Positions 1 to 9,800 of a DNA stretch of 64,000 nucleotides are shown in pieces. A program made the position numbers and the translations under genes. Source of the stretch: Streptomyces albus subsp. albus (GTDB lineage Bacteria > Actinomycetota > Actinomycetes > Streptomycetales > Streptomycetaceae); NCBI RefSeq assembly GCF_000725885.1, contig NZ_JODR01000016.1:186001-250000 (forward strand), given 5' to 3'. Position 1 is the stretch's first letter, and each line of letters begins with the position of its first letter. A model generated the notes under the pieces. The model ran no database searches, had not been told where the DNA came from, and worked only from the letters and a program-made list of their open reading frames with translations.

Positions 1-459
1 TGACGGGGCCGGCTTTTTCGCGTCCCGCGGTGCGGCGGGAGTTGGCCGGTCGGGTGGTGCGCAGGGCGCTGCCGCCGCAGGGTGCGCGTACGACACCGTA
101 CGGGTGACGACACGGCCGGCCGGGGTGCGGCTCACGGTCCGCGCCAGGTAGCCGTGCGCCTCCAACTCCCGCAGAGCGGCGGCGATACGGGCCTCACCTT
201 CCGGGAAGCGGGCGCTGAGGGACTTGATGTCCACCCTGGTGCCGTCCGGTACGGACTGGATGTGCACGGCCAGGCCGATCGCGAGCAGGGACAGTTCGCG
301 GTGCTGGGCCAGGTGGTTGCCGACCACCGTGAAGCGCTCGCGATGACGGTGGCGGACGTGGACGACACCGGCTCCGGGCCGGTGGGCCGGGCGTGCCCGT
401 CGGGTTGAGTGATGGGCGTACGGGGCGCGGACAGGCGCGTTAAGCTGCTGAACAGCCAT
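1..459 (-). CDS. winged-helix (HTH) domain protein, 3' end beyond the left edge
   Basis: Reading the minus strand from the ATG at 459 gives 153 codons with no stop before the window edge, so the C-terminus is missing. The N-terminus is basic and unordered. A helical segment follows (FTVVGNHLAQH, then RELSLLAIGLAVHIQSVPDG) and then a helix-turn-helix/wing pattern (VDIKSLSARFPEGEARIAAALRE, split as seen around residues 70-100; wing around YLARTVSRTP). The family is a common Streptomyces DNA-binding protein that I recognise by its conserved core, but its regulon is not known. The downstream end is Pro/Ala-rich. Start chosen as the first ATG after an AAGGAAG stretch; spacing is long, so the true start may be internal. 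Confidence 0.75.
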   Translation of the reverse strand, partial: MAVQQLNAPVRAPYAHHSTRRARPAHRPGAGVVHVRHRHRERFTVVGNHLAQHRELSLLAIGLAVHIQSVPDGTRVDIKSLSARFPEGEARIAAALRELEAHGYLARTVSRTPAGRVVTRTVSYAHPAAAAPCAPPDRPTPAAPRDAKKPAPS

Positions 460-678
460 TGGGAAGGGTCCGACTTCCTTGATGGTCAGGCCCTCGATCG
501 GGATTGCCGTCCCGGCCGGGGGCCGTTGCATGTGTGCGGTTGTTGTTGTCGTCGTGGGCGGTCGTCTGCTGTGCGGAGCCTATGCCGGTCAACTGGCGTC
601 GGTGCCAGCCCGATTGGCGGGGTTCGCTCGTACGGGTGACGAGGCCGTCGGCTTGGCGGGGTGGTTTCCCAGGGCCAT

Positions 679-1170
679 TTAAGGGGTTGGTGCCGTGGGC
701 GACCGGGTCGCGGCCGGCCGCGACCCGGTGGACTCCGCTCTCGGCGCCAGCGCGATGTCCGCCCACACCGTCTTGCAGGGCACGGGGCCGTGCCGTACGC
801 CCCACCGTTCGGCCAGCGCCTCGACGAGGACGAGTCCGCGGCCCGCCTCCGAGTCGGCCCCGGGAGGCCGTCGCGGGCCGGCCACCGGCGCCCGCTCTCC
901 CCGCGCGTCGGTCACCTCCACGCGGAGAAGCGCCGTTTCGTGGAGGCTCACCCGCAGGCGGAAGCTCCGGCCCGGAACGGCGCCGTGCAGCGCGGCGTTC
1001 GCGGCGAGTTCGGCCACGACGAGCGCGGCGCTCTCCGTCGGCAGCCCGCGGGCGCTCAACTCCGCGACGGTCATCAGCCGCGCCAGACGGGCCCCGCGCC
1101 GGGTCGCGGACAACAGCACGCTGAAATCGAGGGCTTCCCCCGGCGGGCAGGCAGTGATCTTGTTGCTCAC
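679..1170 (-). CDS. ATP-binding protein, HATPase/anti-sigma (RsbW/SpoIIAB-like)
   Basis: 163 aa. The region around residues 45-130 carries the GHKL ATPase N-box (VVAELAANAALHG, with the E and N that bind Mg-ATP) and a later glycine-rich stretch (SEAGRGLVLVEAL). These are the features of the short RsbW-like kinases that are very abundant in Streptomyces. No histidine phosphotransfer domain is present, so it is a stand-alone ATPase, probably acting on an anti-anti-sigma or a regulator. It is divergent from a WhiJ-like HTH gene with DUF397 partners, a neighbourhood often seen in Streptomyces developmental-type clusters (abaA/whiJ-like). The last 20 residues are low complexity and overlap a 28-bp palindrome, so the gene may once have ended earlier. 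Confidence 0.85.
   Translation of the reverse strand: MSNKITACPPGEALDFSVLLSATRRGARLARLMTVAELSARGLPTESAALVVAELAANAALHGAVPGRSFRLRVSLHETALLRVEVTDARGERAPVAGPRRPPGADSEAGRGLVLVEALAERWGVRHGPVPCKTVWADIALAPRAESTGSRPAATRSPTAPTP
702..729. terminator. 28-bp perfect palindrome at the 3' end of the ATPase gene
   Basis: Positions 702-715 are exactly the reverse complement of 716-729. The element lies inside the last codons of the ATPase gene and could form a strong RNA hairpin on either strand. No T-tract follows, so it is either a Streptomyces-type terminator or a protein-binding palindrome. Confidence 0.45.
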
Positions 1171-1255
1171 CTCACCCAGAGTGGCCGCCTCGCCGCCCTG
1201 CGGACAGGTACGACGGGCGCACCGGCACCGTTTGTCCGGAGGCGGACGGCGAATA

Positions 1256-1268
1256 GTACGGCCCGTAC
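1256..1268. promoter_or_regulatory. candidate operator in the divergent promoter region
   Basis: GTACGG-C-CCGTAC is a perfect inverted repeat of 6-1-6 in the 190-bp gap between the divergent ATPase gene and the Scr1-type regulator. A second, wider inverted pair (CGGACA at 1201-1206, TGTCCG at 1233-1238) lies beside it. An autoregulator site is the natural guess; nothing in the sequence proves which protein binds. Confidence 0.35.
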
Positions 1269-1360
1269 GCCGTGACCGCAGCGGCTTTCACCAGTTGTGA
1301 CAGGCGCTCGTTTCTCCCTGAGTACGGTTCCGCGTACCGAGTGTGGCAGGGGTGGTGGGG

Positions 1361-2206
1361 ATGGCCGAGAACGACGGCGACGAATGGAACGGCCCGGACC
1401 TGGAGGACGACTCCGGCGCCGTTATGCGAGCGGTCAGCAGGCAGATCAAGCTGTGGCGCGAGGCAGCTGGGATGACCCAGACCGAGCTGGGCAAGGCCAT
1501 CGGATACGGCGAGGACATGGTCTCGGCCGTCGAACGGTGCAGACGGCTTCCCAGTCCGGAGTTCCTGGACAACGCGGACGAAGCCCTCGGCGCGGGCGGC
1601 CGGCTCTCCGCGATGAAGGAGGACGTGAGGGAGGCGCGGTACCCGAAGAAGGTGCGGGACCTCGCCAAACTGGAGGCGAAGGCCGTCGAGCGGGGCGCCT
1701 ACGGCGACCACAACATCGATGGGCTGTTGCAGACGGAGGAGTATGCGCGAGCGCTGTATGCGATGCGGCGCCCAGCGTTCAGTGACGAAGAGATCGATCG
1801 GTACGTCACGGGCCGTATGGCCCGGCAGGCGATCATCGAGCGGTGCCCAGCTCCGATGCTGACCTTCGTCCAAGAAGAGGTGACGCTGCGAAGGCCGATC
1901 GGCGGCAGAATGGTTCTGCGGCGGCAGCTCGAACACCTGTTGGAGATCGGGCGGTTGCGACACGTGGCGGTCCAGGTGATGCCAACCGGAAGTGAGGACC
2001 ACGCCGGTATGGGAGGGCAGTTCGACATCCTGAAGCTCGCGTCGGGGGAGACGTTGGCGCATTGGGAAGCACAGCTCTTCAACCGCTTGGTTTGGGACCC
2101 CAAAGAGGTCCAAGTGCTGGAGATGCGCTACGGGATCATTCGCTCCCAGGCCCTCACGCCACGTGAGTCGTTGTCCTTCATCGAGAAAATGCTGGGAGAA
2201 ACATGA
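1361..2206 (+). CDS. XRE-family HTH regulator with Scr1/DUF5753 domain (WhiJ-like)
   Basis: 281 aa from the ATG at 1361, which has a GGGGTGGTGGGG stretch directly before it; a GTG at 1343 would add six residues. Residues 25-80 are an XRE helix-turn-helix (MTQTELGKAIGYGEDMVSAVER). The rest is the DUF5753 domain, with landmark residues YGDHNIDGLLQTEEYARAL and a C-terminal strand-rich part. Proteins of this type (WhiJ, Scr1) pair with small DUF397 proteins and have been described as developmental regulators or antitoxin-like. The stop overlaps the next start (ATGA), so translation is coupled to the DUF397 gene. Confidence 0.92.
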   Translation: MAENDGDEWNGPDLEDDSGAVMRAVSRQIKLWREAAGMTQTELGKAIGYGEDMVSAVERCRRLPSPEFLDNADEALGAGGRLSAMKEDVREARYPKKVRDLAKLEAKAVERGAYGDHNIDGLLQTEEYARALYAMRRPAFSDEEIDRYVTGRMARQAIIERCPAPMLTFVQEEVTLRRPIGGRMVLRRQLEHLLEIGRLRHVAVQVMPTGSEDHAGMGGQFDILKLASGETLAHWEAQLFNRLVWDPKEVQVLEMRYGIIRSQALTPRESLSFIEKMLGET

Positions 2207-2403
2207 CTCTGACGCTCTCCGCCGGAGACGGCGCCTTGGAGTGGAAGAAGAGCAGCTACAGCAGCAACGACGGCCCCTCCTGCGTCGAGGTGGCCGCCAC
2301 CCCTGGCAGCGTCCACGTTCGCGACTCCAAGAACGCGGCCGGTCCCCGGCTCACTGTCCCTCCGGGTGTGTGGGCCGACTTCATCGCGTCGGTGGTGCGC
2401 TGA
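2203..2403 (+). CDS. DUF397 protein, first copy
   Basis: 66 aa covering one whole DUF397 domain: WKKSSYSSNDGPSCVEVA at the start, then VHVRDSK, GPRL and a final WADFIASV. The family is the standard downstream partner of WhiJ/Scr1-type HTH proteins in Streptomyces; the biochemical role is unproven. It overlaps the regulator by 4 nt (ATGA) and the second DUF397 gene by 1 nt, so all three form one operon. Confidence 0.92.
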   Translation: MTLTLSAGDGALEWKKSSYSSNDGPSCVEVAATPGSVHVRDSKNAAGPRLTVPPGVWADFIASVVR

Positions 2404-2606
2404 TGTCGGCGTCTCGCGGACGGCGGCCGGACGCCTCGCTGGTGTGGAAGAAGAGCAGCCACAGCAGCAACGAAGGCCCACAGTGCGTCGAGATGGCTGC
2501 TGCCGCCGGGACCGTCCACGTCCGGGACTCCAAGAACCTGACGGGACCTCGGCTCGCCTCGGCGGCCGACACGTGGGCCGACTTCGTCTCGTCCGTCACG
2601 CGCTGA
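2403..2606 (+). CDS. DUF397 protein, second copy
   Basis: 67 aa. Start ATG at 2403 overlaps the previous stop (TGATG). It aligns along its length with the first copy (LVWKKSSHSSNEGPQCVE, VHVRDSKN, GPRLAS, WADFVSSV), so the pair looks like a tandem duplication followed by divergence. It ends just before a strong hairpin and is therefore the last gene of the operon. Confidence 0.92.
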   Translation: MSASRGRRPDASLVWKKSSHSSNEGPQCVEMAAAAGTVHVRDSKNLTGPRLASAADTWADFVSSVTR

Positions 2607-2609
2607 CCT

Positions 2610-2640
2610 CCGTGCCCCGCCTCCGGGAGGCGGGGCACGG
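2610..2640. terminator. bidirectional hairpin terminator
   Basis: CCGTGCCCCGCCTCC at 2610-2624 is mirrored by GGAGGCGGGGCACGG at 2626-2640, a near-perfect GC stem. It sits between the convergent DUF397 operon and the methylase gene and can end transcription from both sides. Confidence 0.8.
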
Positions 2641-2646
2641 CTGTGC

Positions 2647-5600
2647 TCAGAAGAGGGCGTCAGGCTTTGGGAACAAGCCGTCGTCCTGGAAGCCCTCCCC
2701 CCGTTTCGCGGCGGGCTTCTTCGTATGGAGGCCGCGCTCCAACTCCTCCTTGTAGCGCGCGTGATTCAGCTCCAGCAGGCAGTCCAGCACCTCCGTGCGG
2801 ACCGTGGGCTCGATGGTGAACCGCAGCCCTTGGCGGGTCTTGTGGAAGTCGTGCTTGAGGTCGAGGTCCGTCCAGCCGTATGCCTCGGCCACGGCGTTGT
2901 CCACCTCGATGTGCGCCTCGCGGAGAGCGTCGATGTCGGCGGACTGGTGGGTGCCGTCGTGGACGAGGTTGTAGAGCTTGGTGAGGCCGATGGTCCGGTT
3001 GGCCATGGCGGCGCGCTGGGTTTGTTCGAGGGTGCTACCTGCCGCGTTGAGGCGGTCCGTCCTTCGAGGCCGAGGGAAGGTTTCGTACACATCGGAGGGC
3101 GAGTAATTCAGGTCGGCCTTCATCGTCGATGAGTACTTCCATGCCCAAGCGGTGTGGAAGCCGCTGGACAGCAGGGCGAGAGGCGCGTCGTCATTCGCAG
3201 AGAACACACAGAGTTTGTGTGCGAATACCTGGCCTGCGGGGACTCGTGAGGGCATGACGGTTCGGCTCACGAGTGCAATCACGATCACCCGCTTAAGGCC
3301 CCCGATTGCCTTGTAGAGCTCCGGCCTGCGCCGCTCATACTGCCACCATCGCTCACGAGCATTTTTGCTGTGTTTCACCTTGAGCCGCACCGGCTTGACG
3401 TCCCGCTCCACGATCGCGAAGACGTCCTCATACGTAGCCGCCTTCTCCAGCGGCCAGTCGTGAAAGTTGATCACCCACCTGCTCGCCGAGCAGTCCGGCC
3501 GGGAATTCAAATCCTCCCCGTTCAGATACGGGAACAGCACATCCTTGTTGCGCGGATCCTTCGCTATCAGCTCCTGAGCCTGCTCCGGGGACAGGACGAA
3601 GCCCTTGCCCAGGACGTTCGAGCCCTGGAACGACTGCTCCGCATTCGCCGCCAGGCGATACGGCTTGCCGCTCACCCGGGAGACTGGGTCAAGTCCGGGG
3701 GTGATGCCCCGGACGGGGTGGTCGTCGAGGATCGGGGTTTCGCCGTCGCCCACCCGGTGGGCCAGCCACAGCAGGGAGACCTCCAGCGCTGCCTTGCCCG
3801 GCCAGGGCTGGGACTTTATGGCGCGGAAGATCTTCCATTCGGCCGCCGTGAGTTGGTCGAGACCGACTTCACGGGTGTCGCCCTGGGCGATGGTGTTCGT
3901 CGCGATGATCCCCGTACGGCGTCCGGGGGCCAGCGAGGCGTTCCGCAGAAGGAAGTAGGAGCACAGGTCGGCGCTGCCCCTTATACCGCCGCCGACCCGG
4001 TTCACCAGGTATTCGCGGTAGTCGGTTCCGAGGTTTCCGGTGAGTTTCTGGCCGCCGCTGAACGGGGGGTTCCCGACCACCGCGTCGAAACCGGTGCGGG
4101 CGCCGATGCCCATGATCTCCGGGAATTCGAGCGGCCAGTGCAGCGGCCTTATCGGCTCGGCGCGGGGGCCGCGCAGCCAGCCGTCGATGACCTCACGTGC
4201 CGCATCGTACGCGGCGAGGTCGTGCTCGTCCTCCAAGGCGCGCACCACGAGGTCGGCGACCGACGCCAGCCGGTTCTCGTACGCCGTCTCCTTCGCGTTC
4301 TCCTTCGCGGCGCGGAAGATCGCGGCACCGCGCTTGCCGCCCACCTGTTCCTCGCCGGTCAGCTCGGCCGCTTCCTCGTCGTCGATGCCCTCGGCGGCCA
4401 GTGCCGCCGCCACGACGGCGTCGGCGGCGAGCCGGAGGCGTTCGGCCAGGTGCTCGGCCTCCCGCAGCTTCTCGTCCTTGTCGTGGACGACGCGGATGTC
4501 GCTGACGGGCGTGGCCTCGATCTCCCGGCGGAGGGCGGCGGCGCGCGAGAGCAGGGTCTCGGTAACGTCGAGGGCGCGGGAGACCTCCTCGCTCAACTGA
4601 CGTGCGCCCGCGTCGAGGTGGAACGCCTTGATCTGTTCGGCGTCGGTGATGCCGACGAGGGAGTCCCCGCAGCGCAGCGCGTGGTCGAGGAAGGAGAAGG
4701 GGCGGCCCTTGGCGAGGGTGACCAGCCACAGCGACAGCTTGGCCAGCTCGACCGCCATGGGGTCGCGGTCCACGCCGTACAGGCAGCGGTCCGCCACCAG
4801 TCGGCGGGCCATCCGCACCAGTTCGTCGCGGTCGTCGCCCGCCACATCGTGCCGGATCTCGGGCGGCAGGCCGTCCCGCTGCCAGGCGTCCACGACGCGG
4901 TCGGCGAGGTACCGGCAGGCGGAGACGAGGAAGGCACCGGAACCCATGGCGGGGTCCAGGACCCTGAGCTGGAGCAGTTCGCCGACGCTCTTGGCCCGCC
5001 AGACGCCCGGCTCGGCGCCCTCAGCGGGACCGGGGGAGAAGCACAGAGGGGCGAGGGTGTGTTCGACGACATCCTCGGCGAGGGACTTGGGTGTGTAGTG
5101 GGTGCCGGTGTTGCGGCGGTCGCCCACCCGGACCATCACCACGGACCCGGTGGGGAAGACGACGGGCTGGGCGCGCAGGTCCTTGCGCAGCAGGCCTGCG
5201 AAGGGCGCGACGCGGGACGCCAGTGCCTCGTCGTTGTCGCACGCCGCGTCGAGGTCGGCGTCCAGCGTGGTGGACACGGAGGCGGAGAGGGCTTTGGCGA
5301 GCTGCGTCGGAGTGGCGCCTGTGGCCTCCTTCAGCTCCCCGGCCAGTACCTCGTCGCCGGCCGCGGCCCACTCCTCCAGCAGCGTCAGCGGCAGCACCGC
5401 CTCGTACGTGCCGATCAGCCCCAGGTGCGGTTCTTCGGCACGGCGGCAGCTGTACTCCAGCAGACCCTCGTAGACATGGCCGATCTGCTCGACGTCCAGG
5501 CCCTTGTAGGACAGCGCCTCGCTGACGGAACCCTTGCGGCGCAGGGTGAGGAGCGCGTCCAGGATCTCCAGGACCACACGGTCGGTGACCTTGGCCTCGG

Positions 5601-6819
5601 CCAGCCAGGGGAAACGGGAGGGCGCGAAGAGGGACCCGCCGTAGGCCGGAATCCACATCTCGTCGTGCACGCTGCCGCCGTGTACCGCGGCGAAGAGGGC
5701 GAGCAGGCGGGGCCAGGCGGCGCTGCGCCGGTCACCCAGCTCCCCGCCGTACCGGTCCTGCTCGGTCTGGAGCGCGGCATGCAGCGGGGTGACCGCGTAG
5801 GAGTCCGCGTACGGCGAGTCCTCCGCGGGGAGCAGCCGCTGTTCCTCCGCGTACAGCAGGAAGACCAGCCGCATCATGACGGCCAGCGCGCTCTCGTACA
5901 CTTGCTTGTCGCCGACATCCGCGAGCAGGCGGCCCTGCGACTCCCGGTCGAGGCGGGACAGCTCGGCCACCAGCAGGGCCACCGCGTCGCGTACCTGGCG
6001 GCCGAGCGTGACGGTGACATTCGTCTGCTGCTCGGCCGTACGGGCGAACAGCGCGGCGAGCGAGGTGGTGTGCTGCCCCTGAGCGTCCACCGGCGGAAGG
6101 GCGACACGGCGGGCGTGCAGCAGTGTGGCGAACGCGCGCAGCAGCAGCGGCTCTTCCTGCCACAGATCGGCGTCGAACACGGCGACCGTGGTGGCTTCCT
6201 TCGCCCTCGCGTGCACCAGTGCCCACTCCCGGCCGTTGCTCAGCAGCGCGAGCGGGATGCCGTGCCGGCGCGCGAGACCGGCGGCCTGGTCGGCGAGGGA
6301 CACCTCGCTCCCGCGGGAGCGGGTGAGGGAGAGACTCCAGCCGGTGCGGAAGAACAGCACCCGAGGACGCGGCCCCTCACCGGCCCGGTGGCTGCGCCCC
6401 ACCAGTACGGCGTCCGGAGTCGGCACGCCGTTGCCGCCGCCTCGCAACGATTCGGGCAGCGCGGCCCCCTCTCGCAGCCCCGGCGACCAGCCCAGCAGCT
6501 CGCCGAGCACCAGCTTCTCCCACGCCCGGCCCAGCACCTCCGGGTCCTCCTGGACCTCGGCCCAGCCCTGGCGCAACCGCTCGCGGACACCGTCGGGCAC
6601 GGTGTCCAGCCCCTGGGGAAACGCCTCCGTGAGCACCGGCAGGGCCAGGAACGGCCCATCGGGGCGGAGCAGCCGCAGCCACTCCTCGTGCTGCTCGGCC
6701 GGGGTCGGCGGCTTCGGCGGACGTCCGGTACGGGGATGGGGGATGCGACCTGGCCCGGCACCACCGGAGCGCGGTGGAGTGGCGGCACCGGCGGCCGAGC
6801 CGCGTGTGGCAGGGGACAT
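2647..6819 (-). CDS. Eco57I-like N6-adenine DNA methyltransferase (DrmMI/type IIG-like)
   Basis: 1390 aa. Start ATG at 6819 overlaps the helicase stop (TGATG). A methyltransferase core is clear: SAM-binding motif I DPAMGSGAF near residue 621, a following GVDRDPMAVELAKLSLW helix, and the catalytic NPPF tetrad near residue 917 that marks N6-adenine methylases. About 470 C-terminal residues follow, the place of target recognition in this family. The N-terminal 450 residues resemble the nuclease/helical region of type IIG enzymes, including a conserved FLLYAEEQRLLP helix, but the expected ExK after PDAVL (about residue 137) reads as RVLFFRTG, so cleavage activity is doubtful. Partnered with the upstream helicase; the pair matches drmD-drmMI order in class 1 DISARM, but drmA, drmB and drmC are absent. 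Confidence 0.88.
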   Translation of the reverse strand: MSPATRGSAAGAATPPRSGGAGPGRIPHPRTGRPPKPPTPAEQHEEWLRLLRPDGPFLALPVLTEAFPQGLDTVPDGVRERLRQGWAEVQEDPEVLGRAWEKLVLGELLGWSPGLREGAALPESLRGGGNGVPTPDAVLVGRSHRAGEGPRPRVLFFRTGWSLSLTRSRGSEVSLADQAAGLARRHGIPLALLSNGREWALVHARAKEATTVAVFDADLWQEEPLLLRAFATLLHARRVALPPVDAQGQHTTSLAALFARTAEQQTNVTVTLGRQVRDAVALLVAELSRLDRESQGRLLADVGDKQVYESALAVMMRLVFLLYAEEQRLLPAEDSPYADSYAVTPLHAALQTEQDRYGGELGDRRSAAWPRLLALFAAVHGGSVHDEMWIPAYGGSLFAPSRFPWLAEAKVTDRVVLEILDALLTLRRKGSVSEALSYKGLDVEQIGHVYEGLLEYSCRRAEEPHLGLIGTYEAVLPLTLLEEWAAAGDEVLAGELKEATGATPTQLAKALSASVSTTLDADLDAACDNDEALASRVAPFAGLLRKDLRAQPVVFPTGSVVMVRVGDRRNTGTHYTPKSLAEDVVEHTLAPLCFSPGPAEGAEPGVWRAKSVGELLQLRVLDPAMGSGAFLVSACRYLADRVVDAWQRDGLPPEIRHDVAGDDRDELVRMARRLVADRCLYGVDRDPMAVELAKLSLWLVTLAKGRPFSFLDHALRCGDSLVGITDAEQIKAFHLDAGARQLSEEVSRALDVTETLLSRAAALRREIEATPVSDIRVVHDKDEKLREAEHLAERLRLAADAVVAAALAAEGIDDEEAAELTGEEQVGGKRGAAIFRAAKENAKETAYENRLASVADLVVRALEDEHDLAAYDAAREVIDGWLRGPRAEPIRPLHWPLEFPEIMGIGARTGFDAVVGNPPFSGGQKLTGNLGTDYREYLVNRVGGGIRGSADLCSYFLLRNASLAPGRRTGIIATNTIAQGDTREVGLDQLTAAEWKIFRAIKSQPWPGKAALEVSLLWLAHRVGDGETPILDDHPVRGITPGLDPVSRVSGKPYRLAANAEQSFQGSNVLGKGFVLSPEQAQELIAKDPRNKDVLFPYLNGEDLNSRPDCSASRWVINFHDWPLEKAATYEDVFAIVERDVKPVRLKVKHSKNARERWWQYERRRPELYKAIGGLKRVIVIALVSRTVMPSRVPAGQVFAHKLCVFSANDDAPLALLSSGFHTAWAWKYSSTMKADLNYSPSDVYETFPRPRRTDRLNAAGSTLEQTQRAAMANRTIGLTKLYNLVHDGTHQSADIDALREAHIEVDNAVAEAYGWTDLDLKHDFHKTRQGLRFTIEPTVRTEVLDCLLELNHARYKEELERGLHTKKPAAKRGEGFQDDGLFPKPDALF

Positions 6820-9800
6820 CACAGACGGCCTCCACGGGCGAGGGAGTGCGGTACGAGAAAGGTCACGGCGACGGGGAACCACCGCGGGGTCGGGTCCGCC
6901 CAGCGCCGCCTCAGCGCCTCGGTCTCCGACTCGACGAGCTGAGGGAGGGCGCGCAGCCGCTCCGTCAGGGCTTCGCGGTCGGCGTGCAGCTGCCGGCGTT
7001 CGTCGTCGATGTCGAAGAGCGAGCCCTGCTCCCAGTAGGTGGTGTCGTCGAGCCGCTCGCGGATGGAGCGCTCCAGGTCGGCCAGGACAGCGCGTACGCC
7101 CTCGACCTCCTCCTCGCAGCGCTTGGCCAGCAGCGTCTCCAGCGAGCGGAAACGCGTGCTCGCCCGGTTGCGCAGCGCGCGGGAGAGCCGTTCCTCCAAC
7201 CGCGGCCACAACTCGGTCAGCCGTGAGCGCACCTGTTGGGAGGGGAGCTGGTCCACGGCCGCCCCCAGCCATGTGTCGATCTCCCTCTGCCGGGCCTGTT
7301 CCAGCTTTCCCTCACTCAGCCGGCCGCCGGCCGTGATGATCTCCTCGTGCAGCCGGGTTCCGCCGCTGCCGGAGATCACCACGCGGCCGTGCGCGACAAC
7401 CGCCGGAGTACGCAGGACTGTGTCCGGAACCGTCTTCGCGGTGACCCGGGACAGGCGCGCCTCCTGGCCGCCCGACCACAGCTCGGCACGCAGCAGACGC
7501 AGACACATCTGGACGAGTCGGTGCCCAAGGTGCAGCAGCACGACATCGGTGCGGCCCCGGGCCTCGGCCTCGTCGAACACCACGGGGCGCTCCCGGCCCG
7601 TGAGCGGGTGGTGCAGCCCCTCGTTGCGGGCGTGCGCCCAGGCCCCCGGCAGCTCGGGAAGGCGGAAGCAGCGCGCGGCGCCGCTCCCGTCACCCCTTGG
7701 TGACACCGCCGGGTCGGGGACCGCCGTCAGATCCTTGCGGTGGGCGAGGTGGAGCGCCGTACGGACGACGCGTTCGACCGTCGCGGGCGTCAGGTGCAGC
7801 GTCTCGCGGCTCTCGGCCAGAGCGCCGACCAGCTTCTCCAGCTCCCGGGCGTGGTCCCGCTCGACCTTGAGCGCGGCCCGGCTCGCCCGCTTGCGGATCT
7901 CCGCCTCCGCCGTCGTCCAGTCGGACCGGCGCCCCAGCATCTTCTGCTCGACCTGCGCGGCGATGACCTCGCCCGCGCTGCCCAGGTCCTCACGGATGCG
8001 CTCCGTCTTACGGGCGGCCACGGCGAGGAAGTGCAGCTCGTCCTCCAGCGTCCCGTCGGCGTGCGTCGAATCCGGGTCCGAGGCCGGGTCCGAGACCGAG
8101 TCCGGACCCGAGGCCGGGGCTGCTGGGGCCGAGCCGCTGGGGGCGTCACCGCCCGCGGTACGCCAGCCCTCGGGGACGAAGTGGAAGACGTCGACCTGAT
8201 CCGCGCGCTGACCGTGCCGGTCCACCCGGCCGTTCCGCTGCTCCAGGCGGTTCGGGTTCCACGGAATCTCCCAGTGCAGCAGCCGGTGGCAGTGGGCCTG
8301 GAGGTTGATGCCCTCGCTGGCGGTGTCGGTGGCAAGGAGAATGCGCACCGGCGAAAGGGCCGGGTCCTCCTGGAACACCGTCTTGACGTGCTCGCGCTCG
8401 TCCTGGCGCTGACCGCCGAAGAGGAGGGCGATGCGGTCGGCCGGAAACTGCGCGGCGAGAAGCCTCTCGTAGAGCCAGCGCTGGGTGTCACGGTACTCGG
8501 TGAAGACGATGACGCGTTCGTCCGTCCACGCCTCCGCGCCGCCCGCCGGCCCGGTCGGACAGACGACGTCCTCCAGCCAGGCACGGAAGGTGGCGAACTT
8601 GGCATCCGGACGCCGAGCCGCGGACCTGGCCCAGGCGGACAGCTCGCGCAGCCACCCCGCCTCCTGCTCGGAGAGGGGACGGGTCAGACCGCGTACCGCC
8701 GTCAGCGCTCGCTGTGCGGCCTCGGCGTGCTCCTCGTCGGTCTCGGCGGTCTCCTCCACCTGTTCGAAGAGCGGGCGCAGGACCCGCTCGGCGGAGCGGG
8801 TGGGCGTGCCGTTCGACGGCGACGGCAGGCCCTTGCCCTTCGCCGTCATCGTCTCCAGATGGACGTCGATGGTCTCCGCGAAGGCCTTGGGGGAGGAGAG
8901 AAAGCGCTTCTTGAGCAGCGTCGTCACGAAGTCGGCAGCCGACTGCTCGGCCCGTCCGCCGGCACCCGCCGCTCGCGAGCGGGCGTAGGAGGAGAGTTTT
9001 TCGTAGGCAGCACGCGTCTCCTCCGCGTACGAGACCTCCAGCGCGTGCGGAACCCGCCGGGGGAATCGGGGCCGGCCGTCCCACCGGGGCGGCAGATCCG
9101 ACTTCATCCGGCGCACCATGACCCGCGCCAGCTGCTCACGGGACGGCCGCACACCCCGGGCGAAGCGGCGGTTGTCGAGCAACTCCAACAGCGCGGTGAA
9201 GGACTCCAGGAAGCCGTTGTGCGGCGTCGCGGAGAGGAACAGCCGGTGTTCGCAATGGGGGGCCAGCGTCCGCACGGCCGCGGTGCGCTGGGAATCGACG
9301 GCGTACTTGCCCGTGCCGGACGGAGCACACGTGTGGACCTCGTCGATGACGAGGAGGTCGAACACCCGGGGATACTCGGGAACCGGCGGCAGCAGCTCAC
9401 GCAGCATCCGCATCGGCCGCTCCCGCTTCAGCCAGTCCACCGAGACGATCAGCCGCGGATAGTGCGTCCACGGGTTCGTGTACAGGCCCCGGGAGCGGCG
9501 CAGCTCGCGCAGGAGCGCACTGTCGACGATGCGGAAATCCAGGCCGAACTTGTCCCGCATCTCCTCCTGCCACTGGAGCGTCAGCCCGGCAGGGCAGACG
9601 ATCAGCATCGAACGTGCCCGGTGCCGCAGCATGAGCTCCTGCATCACCAGCCCGGCCTCAACAGTCTTCCCCAGCCCGACATCGTCGGCGATCAGCAGGT
9701 TCGTACGCGGCATGGACAGCGCCCGGACAACCGGATCGAGCTGATAGTCCTCCAGCTCGATGCCCGACCGGAAGGGCGCTTGCAACGCCGTCCTGTCGGC

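Noticed and set aside
2610..2640. Possible CRISPR-like or att repeat because of its perfect symmetry
   Set aside because: Single copy between convergent genes; a bidirectional terminator explains it.
3370..6942. 1190-codon open frame on the plus strand opposite the methylase
   Set aside because: Mirror of a high-G+C gene; no motif, repetitive Gly/Arg/Val composition, and the opposite strand carries clear methylase motifs.
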